Assembly (NCBI GenBank): GCA_021845665.1
Contig: JAJZVO010000003.1
Span: 1 to 64,000, forward strand
Length of the DNA stretch: 64,000 nt
Reading direction: 5' to 3'
DNA from: Bacteroidota bacterium
Lineage (GTDB): Bacteria > Bacteroidota > Ignavibacteria > Kryptoniales > JAKASW01
Part shown: piece by piece, positions 57,816-64,000 of the stretch
How positions within the stretch are numbered: position 1 is the first letter of the stretch
Layout: each line of letters starts with the position of its first letter
Position numbers and translations under genes: made by a program
The notes under the pieces: model-generated
Told to the model about the DNA's origin: nothing
Seen by the model: only the letters and a program-made list of their open reading frames with translations
Databases searched by the model: none

Positions 57816-59102
57816 TCACGCCAACGCAGCGCAAATCCGTCCTATTCTCTTGGCCATAGCCATGATAGTAAGAATAGGAGGATTACCGAGAGATTCAGGG
57901 AAGAGGGTCGCATCTGCCACGTAGAGATTCTGCGGGAGCCAGTCGTGATGAAAAGTCGTCGCTTCTTTCCCGGTGAGCGGAAGCATTCCGCCCGGATGGC
58001 CCGCGTTGATAGTGCCGAGGAACATATCACCCTCCTCCCTGCCGAGTCTTCTGAATATCTCCATACAGAGCGAGACACCTTCATTCATCCTACTCCTGTC
58101 GATCTCGTTCAGGCCTTTGGTGATTTTCTTCCCCGTCACGCTCCCCGAGCCCGTATCCGCGAGCTTGACCATCATGCTGTAGATGTCCGGGGAAGAATAT
58201 TTCCACTGTCTGTTGAAGAAAAAACTGAGATAGTCGAAATACGGAGAGACCATAAAGTGTTCTCTTTGCACGATGAAAGGCATCGGGATTTCCTGGTCCT
58301 GTCCAACCCCTTCCCATTTTGTCGCGACGCAAAGCATCGGATCGACGAAGAGGCGGTCCTCACATTCGAAACCCGATTCCCTCAGTATCACGGGCGTTCC
58401 AAGACCTCCCGCCGCGAGCACGACAAGATCCGCCGGGAGGAATCCGAATCGAACAGACCCAGCGACCTCAACACCATAGACTTCTCCGCCGTCCGCAAAG
58501 ACCCGCTTTACTCTGCACCCGGACAGAAGTTTGGCTCCCCTTTCCATTGCTACATTCAGAAATTCCCTGCTGTCCCACTTCGCGCCGCGCCTGCAGCCGA
58601 ATATGCACCTACCGCATGCCGCGCACCGGTTGCGATATGCCAACTTGGGAGAGGGCACAGGATCGAGGCCCATCTCACGACAGATTTCGAACACACGCTT
58701 TGTCCCGGCGTTCCAGTGTCTCCGGTGATCGTCCGAGAGCGGAACCTCCCGCTCAAGCTCCTCGAATTCTTTGTCGAGATTTATCCCTATTTCCTTCAGA
58801 CATTGATCGCGGCGTATTCCGTTTGCCGTGCATATGGTAGTCGTTCCGCCGGCACCACTCCCATTAACTATTATCAGCTCTCCGCTGCTCTTCCTCACCT
58901 TCATCGCGGGAAAAAGAAACCGGATCATCCTCTCGTCGAACAAAAGGCCGCTCTTTCTGAATTTCCCGACTAGCGAGAGGTCGGCCGTGAAGGGTCTGAA
59001 CTCTCTACCTGCTTCCAGAACCGTGACTTCAAATGCGCCCTGTAATTCTTTCGCCACTGTAGCACCGCCGGCACCGCTCCCGACAACAATCGCGCGTTTC
59101 AA
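57816..59102 (-). CDS. GMC-family oxidoreductase with Cx2Cx2Cx3C cluster
   Basis: KRAIVVGSGAGGATVAKEL FAD motif; NRCAACGRCIFGCRRGAKWDSREF; C-terminal LYVADATLFPESLGNPPILTIMAMAKRI. A TTG start at 59102 (TTGA overlap with upstream stop) fits better than the track's ATG. Confidence 0.88.
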   Translation of the reverse strand: MKRAIVVGSGAGGATVAKELQGAFEVTVLEAGREFRPFTADLSLVGKFRKSGLLFDERMIRFLFPAMKVRKSSGELIIVNGSGAGGTTTICTANGIRRDQCLKEIGINLDKEFEELEREVPLSDDHRRHWNAGTKRVFEICREMGLDPVPSPKLAYRNRCAACGRCIFGCRRGAKWDSREFLNVAMERGAKLLSGCRVKRVFADGGEVYGVEVAGSVRFGFLPADLVVLAAGGLGTPVILRESGFECEDRLFVDPMLCVATKWEGVGQDQEIPMPFIVQREHFMVSPYFDYLSFFFNRQWKYSSPDIYSMMVKLADTGSGSVTGKKITKGLNEIDRSRMNEGVSLCMEIFRRLGREEGDMFLGTINAGHPGGMLPLTGKEATTFHHDWLPQNLYVADATLFPESLGNPPILTIMAMAKRIGRICAALA

Positions 59103-59644
59103 GTAGATTTCACTCCATGCGAAATGCGCGCGAAGCAGCAATCGTTGCCCTCCGTCAGTCTCTGTGAAAACGTCAGTCTTCCACCTGCCGTGAGGCCGGA
59201 AATCAGTCCCGCATCGAGAGATGAGATCACGGAACAGACTTCCGAGGAATAGAAATCCGTGAAATAGCATCTGCTTATTACGACATCGCCCCGCGGACCA
59301 GCCATGAAATTTATCCCGACAACTTGGTAAACCGTATGTGCAAGCTTCATCGCTTGATTCATGTTTTTCACACCGAACTCTCCCCTTAACGCGCTCCCCA
59401 GCCTGTATGCATTCCGGTAAAGTCTCTGTTTTACTTTGCCTCCCGCACCATTGCAGATCGCCCTGGCGGCCTCATCCCTCGTGAAGCGGGCGTATTCCTT
59501 GAGACAATCTTCAATCCGTAATCCATTCATCGGAGGCATTGTCACTCCGAAAGCATCGGCGGTGGCGGAAAACAACTGCAGAAGCTTCCTCTTCTTGAGA
59601 AACACCGGGATGTATATGTCCAACAGCTCTATGAGGATTCCCAC
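59099..59644 (-). CDS. Uncharacterised protein, possibly L-2-amino-thiazoline-4-carboxylate hydrolase-like
   Basis: RCYFTDFYSSEVCSVISSLDAGLISGLTAGGRLTFSQRLTEGNDCCFARI. Family assignment is by impression only. Confidence 0.5.
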   Translation of the reverse strand: MGILIELLDIYIPVFLKKRKLLQLFSATADAFGVTMPPMNGLRIEDCLKEYARFTRDEAARAICNGAGGKVKQRLYRNAYRLGSALRGEFGVKNMNQAMKLAHTVYQVVGINFMAGPRGDVVISRCYFTDFYSSEVCSVISSLDAGLISGLTAGGRLTFSQRLTEGNDCCFARISHGVKST

Positions 59645-60045
59645 TTCCGGCTCCCGACAATTTTCAGATAGAGGACAAGTACGAGCACGCCGATGAGGCC
59701 ATCAACAATAAAGTTTGCCAGATAGACCAAATATCGGGAATGAAATAGGAAGAGGCCAAACGACATGATGGACGAAGCGAGTTTAGCATTTACCAATAGG
59801 ATCGGGAAAGATTTGCTCCCCGGAAAGCGATACATCATTACGGCAAGTACCGTCACGATATACATGTAAGCGACGGCAAGTATGAGATAGAAATTGAAGC
59901 CGGTCTCCGGACACGGAGGAAATGAAAGCGGTTTCGACAGGTTATTGAAGAAAGCGATAACCTCGTCAGGCATTGTACCGAAAATAATTCCGACTGCCGC
60001 GAATCCGATTGCGAGTGTAAGACAGAATACTCTGTACGGTTTCAA
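59629..60045 (-). CDS. Small integral membrane protein (about 4 TM)
   Basis: Hydrophobic ORF, tightly coupled to its neighbours (2 nt gap and 16 nt overlap). Confidence 0.65.
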   Translation of the reverse strand: MKPYRVFCLTLAIGFAAVGIIFGTMPDEVIAFFNNLSKPLSFPPCPETGFNFYLILAVAYMYIVTVLAVMMYRFPGSKSFPILLVNAKLASSIMSFGLFLFHSRYLVYLANFIVDGLIGVLVLVLYLKIVGSRKWESS

Positions 60046-60047
60046 TC

Positions 60048-61265
60048 TTAAGCCTCGCTTTTATATCTTCCCACCGGTCCGATTCCGTCTGAATCTTCCC
60101 GGTCATAGTACAATTTGAAAAACGCCGCTCTCTCTCCGAACTCGACTTCATCCATCAGCCTCAATGACTCTTCCGGGCCGAGTACCTTCTTCCCATTTGA
60201 ATGCCTACCGAAGAGCCTGTAATTCTTGTTGATGAAGCATTTCGAATCGGAAGGGAAACAGCTCTTCATCTTCGCGAACAACGCCGTGATATCCAGCTCG
60301 TGAACATTTCCGAAGCTCATCGGCGTAAATACGCACGGACTGACTTCCCCAAACGCGTCGACGTAGACCATCTTGTTCGCTGCATTGCAGCCGAAACATT
60401 CTTTCCCTTCGAAATGTCCCAGATAGTTGACGGTCATCTTGCCGGACGCGTTGTAACCATCCTGCAGCCTAACGAGCTTCAGACGATCTTCTTCAGTAAT
60501 CACGCATCTGTCATCGCGAACAATTCCGGCGGAAGGCTTGACCTCGCTCAACCAGGCTTCGCTTATCCCGAGGCCTTCGAGGAATTTAAGAAATTGTTCC
60601 GTCCCACCGCTTCTTATCATATCCCGGGAGAGGACCGCCGAGATGCCGACGTCGGTGTCGCCAAGTTCTTTGAATACTTCGATGGCCTTCAACGCTTCCC
60701 TGAATGCACCACGGTAGCCGCGTACCGAGTCGTGGACTTTTTCATCCCAGTGGTCGAGGCTCACCGAAACGGAGAACAAGCCCGCGTCCCTCAATCCGGC
60801 AGCGCGATCGCGCGTCAGAGCGCATCCCGTCGTGAACAGTTTCACGGCGCAATCTTCGGATACAGCTTCCACGATCTTTATTATGTTTCTATTGAGCAAC
60901 GGCTCGCCGCCGGTAATTCCAAACCAGACCATTCCCATCTCTTTCAGTTCAGTTGCAACGTGAATGATGGTGTCGGTGTCTATGACTTTTCCGTCCCTGC
61001 CCTTGTTATAACAGTACGAACAATTCTGCGGGCACAGATTTGTGACGGAGATTTGTGCGTGAGAAGGGCCTGCCGTCCGCGAGATCAGGTGAAGGTCTAC
61101 GAACCTCGAATATGCCTTGCTGTTCAGCGGGGGAAGATGTGAATGCAGGATCAGGTTGTGACCGGCCTTCCGCACCTTAAACTTGTTCATGTAGGAACAC
61201 ATGAATCTCGTCAGCGACGGCTTGACGTAAAGCATGTGAGGGTTGGATGCAAACACGCTCGCCAT
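60048..61265 (-). CDS. Radical SAM protein with SPASM/twitch-like C-terminal cysteines
   Basis: TNLCPQNCSYCYNKG (Cx3Cx2C); GITGGEPLLN; C-terminal ECFGCNAANKMVYVDAFGEVSPCVFTPMSFGNV. Start set at MASVFASN. Confidence 0.9.
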   Translation of the reverse strand: MASVFASNPHMLYVKPSLTRFMCSYMNKFKVRKAGHNLILHSHLPPLNSKAYSRFVDLHLISRTAGPSHAQISVTNLCPQNCSYCYNKGRDGKVIDTDTIIHVATELKEMGMVWFGITGGEPLLNRNIIKIVEAVSEDCAVKLFTTGCALTRDRAAGLRDAGLFSVSVSLDHWDEKVHDSVRGYRGAFREALKAIEVFKELGDTDVGISAVLSRDMIRSGGTEQFLKFLEGLGISEAWLSEVKPSAGIVRDDRCVITEEDRLKLVRLQDGYNASGKMTVNYLGHFEGKECFGCNAANKMVYVDAFGEVSPCVFTPMSFGNVHELDITALFAKMKSCFPSDSKCFINKNYRLFGRHSNGKKVLGPEESLRLMDEVEFGERAAFFKLYYDREDSDGIGPVGRYKSEA

Positions 61266-61297
61266 CGCCGGCAAATTCCTCACCGCGGGAATAGCTC

Positions 61298-63796
61298 TCA
61301 AAACTCCACCTCCATCCCGACAACCGGTAGCAGCGCGAACTGGTACACAGTCTCGACGGTCCCGTCCGAATTGTACTGATAATACGCGACGTTCCTGCGA
61401 TTGAGGAGGTTCTGGACCGAGAGATACATCACCAGTGTCCACGTCGTAAAATTAAATCTGCTCGAAAAGGCAACGTCGAGCCGCTGATAGTCCGGGTAAC
61501 GGACAGAGTTGATCCTGTCGGTCGCGACCCACCAGCCGCTGCTCCACTTAGCGTCGCCTACCCTGTGCTGTTCACTCGTCAGAAACACTTCCGGAGTGTA
61601 CGGCTTTCCCCTCGCGCACCTGTACCGGAGGCTGATCTCCATGTCATCGGAAAACGGGAGTATATAGCTTGGGTACTTGAGATAGAACGGCATCCGGTTG
61701 AGCCCGGACCGGAGGTTGGCGAATCTCTTTCCGGCAATGACGGTCGCAACATAGGGGAAATCGTAATCCGATGTAAAGCTCCTGCCTTCCATTCCCATTC
61801 TAGGATCGTAAAATTTGCTGAACATTCTCGAGATTGCGATTGTCCCGTATAAGTCCCGGACCAGCTTCTGTTGGACAAACACGTCAATACCGTAGACATC
61901 CTCCCTACCGACGTTGAGAATTTTCTCCGACCTGAAGGTCCGGTCGAAGAAATGCACGAACGCTTCGGAAACCGGAAGGCGCGAGTATCTCTTGTAGTAA
62001 CCTTCAACGTCGATCTTCATTCCCGTGGCAGGCAGGTACTCGACACCCGCCACATAATGATCCGCTTCGCTGCTTACAAGGTATCTGTTGATTTCGGACT
62101 GGTACCTATCCCCGAAGTACGGAAGCGACGGCGTCTGAAAATATTTTCCGTAAGAGAGGTTCACACCCATCTGCCCCGGAAGGGTGTAATATGTGGCCGA
62201 CAATCTCGGGCTGACGTCGCCGTTGCCGCTGTACGACATATAGTCGTATCTCAACCCCAGATTCAGAACCAGCCGCCCGTTGAGGGACCGGATTCTGTCG
62301 TTCATATAAGTGTAAGCCTTAAACTGTTCCGGGAACTGGAAATCATAATCCAGGCTCACGGGTGCGAGCGAAACGGTCGCGTCGAAGATGCCGTCTGAAT
62401 TCAAATCGTACCGTGCAACATCTGCGCCCGCAGACTCGACGGACTTGAAATGGATAAACTTCATCGCCCCCCCGAAGCTGACTTCGTTAACCCGGTTTGC
62501 GTTCCAGATGAACTCCGAGTTCACTGCAGTCTCTCCATTATCCGAGTCCTCACGGTAAACACCCCTGCGGTTTAGAAGGTTTGTGTTCGCGACCTTTCCG
62601 CCTGCGTTGTAGTTCCTTTCCGTGAAGTCGCCGGTCACGTAAGTCCCGCTGTTGTAATTATTATCCGATATCGTGACGAAGGAAACGAACTTTTCAGACC
62701 ATTTACTTTCCAGAGTCATGCCCGCAGCATATTGGTGCTGCCTGACGTCGACATTATAGACATCCACGGTATCTGTTCCTCCCGCAAGCAGCATGTTTAC
62801 AGTACCCGGATCTCCCTCGATGTAGATCAGATCATGGCCATAGATGCCGGAAAAAGAGAGCTTGTGGACCGGCGAAAGGTCGTAGACGACCTTCGACTGC
62901 AGATCGTAATATTTCGGTATGGCGGTAAGGCCGAAGGAGCCGGCAACCAGATCGACGTAGCTGTTCCTCGCAGAGATGAGCCACGATCCAGCGTCACCGT
63001 TTATTCTTCCTTCGAGTATCGCTCCGTATCCCGCCATAGAAAGGTTCAGGTTGCCTCGCAGGAGGCTCTCCCGGGATCCCTCTCGCGTAGTGATGGTCAT
63101 GACGGAGGAACACTTATCGCCGTATTTCGAGACAAATCCTCCGGTGGAAAACTGGACATCCTCGATGAGTTCGACATTGATCATGTTGATCGGCCCGCCG
63201 GAGTTATACTGATTGGGATAGTGGTTCGTGGAATGGATCTCCATGTGGTCCAGCACGGTGAGATTCTCGTCCGGTGCGCCGCCGCGGACAAGGAGCTCGT
63301 TAGTCTGGTCGGTCGTGAAAGAGACCCCTGCCATCGCCTGCAATATTCTCTGGAAATCCTGGGCCGAGCCGGGTGATCGCTTCACTTCTTCGGAACCCAG
63401 GACGACGGTGCCCAGGTTGTTCTCGACCGCAGCCTTTTCAAAATAATCCGGGGTGACCATCACCTGGCCAAGCTCGACTGGCGATTCGGAGAGCCTCACC
63501 ACGATGTGATTTTCTCCTCCCGCCGTCGCTATCACATCTGTCTTCACGACCGGCTGGTAGCCCATGAGGCTGGCCTTGATTGAATAGCTGCCGACCGGTG
63601 CCAGTATCTTGAATCGCCCCTTCAGATCCGTGGAAGCTCCCACCCCTTTCAATTCGTTGACGATCACATTGACACCGGCGAGAGGTTCGCCGGTTTTTGA
63701 ATCCGCGACATAGCCCGTGATGGTTCCGCTCTGTGAAAAAGCCTCGCAGAAGGACAAGAGCAAGAGAGCGGCGACAGACACATAGCCTCTAGACAT
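61298..63796 (-). CDS. TonB-dependent receptor with N-terminal carboxypeptidase-regulatory-like domain
   Basis: GTITGYVADSKTGEPLAGVNVIVNELKGVGASTDLKGRFKILAPVGSYSIKASLMGYQ; plug domain (QRILQAMAGVSFTTDQTNELLVRGGAPDENLTVLDHMEI). Confidence 0.93.
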   Translation of the reverse strand: MSRGYVSVAALLLLSFCEAFSQSGTITGYVADSKTGEPLAGVNVIVNELKGVGASTDLKGRFKILAPVGSYSIKASLMGYQPVVKTDVIATAGGENHIVVRLSESPVELGQVMVTPDYFEKAAVENNLGTVVLGSEEVKRSPGSAQDFQRILQAMAGVSFTTDQTNELLVRGGAPDENLTVLDHMEIHSTNHYPNQYNSGGPINMINVELIEDVQFSTGGFVSKYGDKCSSVMTITTREGSRESLLRGNLNLSMAGYGAILEGRINGDAGSWLISARNSYVDLVAGSFGLTAIPKYYDLQSKVVYDLSPVHKLSFSGIYGHDLIYIEGDPGTVNMLLAGGTDTVDVYNVDVRQHQYAAGMTLESKWSEKFVSFVTISDNNYNSGTYVTGDFTERNYNAGGKVANTNLLNRRGVYREDSDNGETAVNSEFIWNANRVNEVSFGGAMKFIHFKSVESAGADVARYDLNSDGIFDATVSLAPVSLDYDFQFPEQFKAYTYMNDRIRSLNGRLVLNLGLRYDYMSYSGNGDVSPRLSATYYTLPGQMGVNLSYGKYFQTPSLPYFGDRYQSEINRYLVSSEADHYVAGVEYLPATGMKIDVEGYYKRYSRLPVSEAFVHFFDRTFRSEKILNVGREDVYGIDVFVQQKLVRDLYGTIAISRMFSKFYDPRMGMEGRSFTSDYDFPYVATVIAGKRFANLRSGLNRMPFYLKYPSYILPFSDDMEISLRYRCARGKPYTPEVFLTSEQHRVGDAKWSSGWWVATDRINSVRYPDYQRLDVAFSSRFNFTTWTLVMYLSVQNLLNRRNVAYYQYNSDGTVETVYQFALLPVVGMEVEF

Positions 63797-64000
63797 GACG
63801 TTTCTATGAACCCGTAAAATGATGGAATATTGCGCGAATGCCTGACGTTGTTGACTACGGCCCGTCCGCTCCGCTTGTTACAGAGCGGTCGCACTGAAGT
63901 CCAGTAACTTCGGTCGGTGCAGGGCGCCCATCACAAAGGGTCGGTAATCTTATGTTGGAGCGTCCGCCGGTAGGGGATGCAAATGCAGTTGAAGTTACCT

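Noticed and set aside
57747-58973. 408-aa plus-strand ORF
   Set aside because: Antisense of the GMC oxidoreductase; no recognisable motif.

Overview
The window reads as chromosomal DNA from a Bacteroidota/Chlorobi-Ignavibacteria-type bacterium. This is inferred from a NYPNPFNPSTTI-type T9SS C-terminal sorting domain and a PorV/PorQ-like protein; no database search was run. Housekeeping genes include dnaX, two lon paralogues, maeB, aspS, mutL, ftsY, pgsA, purF, ppa, hsp20 and tRNA-Gln/tRNA-Glu. Signalling loci include two ECF sigma/anti-sigma operons, an RsbV/RsbW/SpoIIE partner-switching module and a PAS hybrid histidine kinase. Sugar genes are GH31, GH35, a CBM9-like protein and an SSS symporter. 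Five accessory regions stand out. (1) A chaperone-usher-like locus (about 22.8-30.1 kb) has DUF4402-like subunits in csu-like gene order. Its usher has a SPOR tail cut short at a MITE-like palindrome, and a secretion-signal-encoding 5' end with no canonical start codon. Two of its subunit genes are damaged. (2) An unassigned, tightly coupled operon (57.8-63.8 kb) encodes a TonB-dependent receptor, a radical SAM protein, a small membrane protein, an ATC-hydrolase-like protein and a Cys-cluster GMC oxidoreductase. (3) dnaX carries an A9 slippery run with stops in both alternative frames. (4) A multibranched candidate structured RNA or repeat lies at about 30.65-30.76 kb. (5) Two inverted-repeat elements with CTAG ends each supply the TAG stop codon of the neighbouring gene. 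An IS66 deletion derivative, a duplicated IS66 end and an Asp-box protein with a Trp-to-amber lesion occupy the first 3.2 kb.
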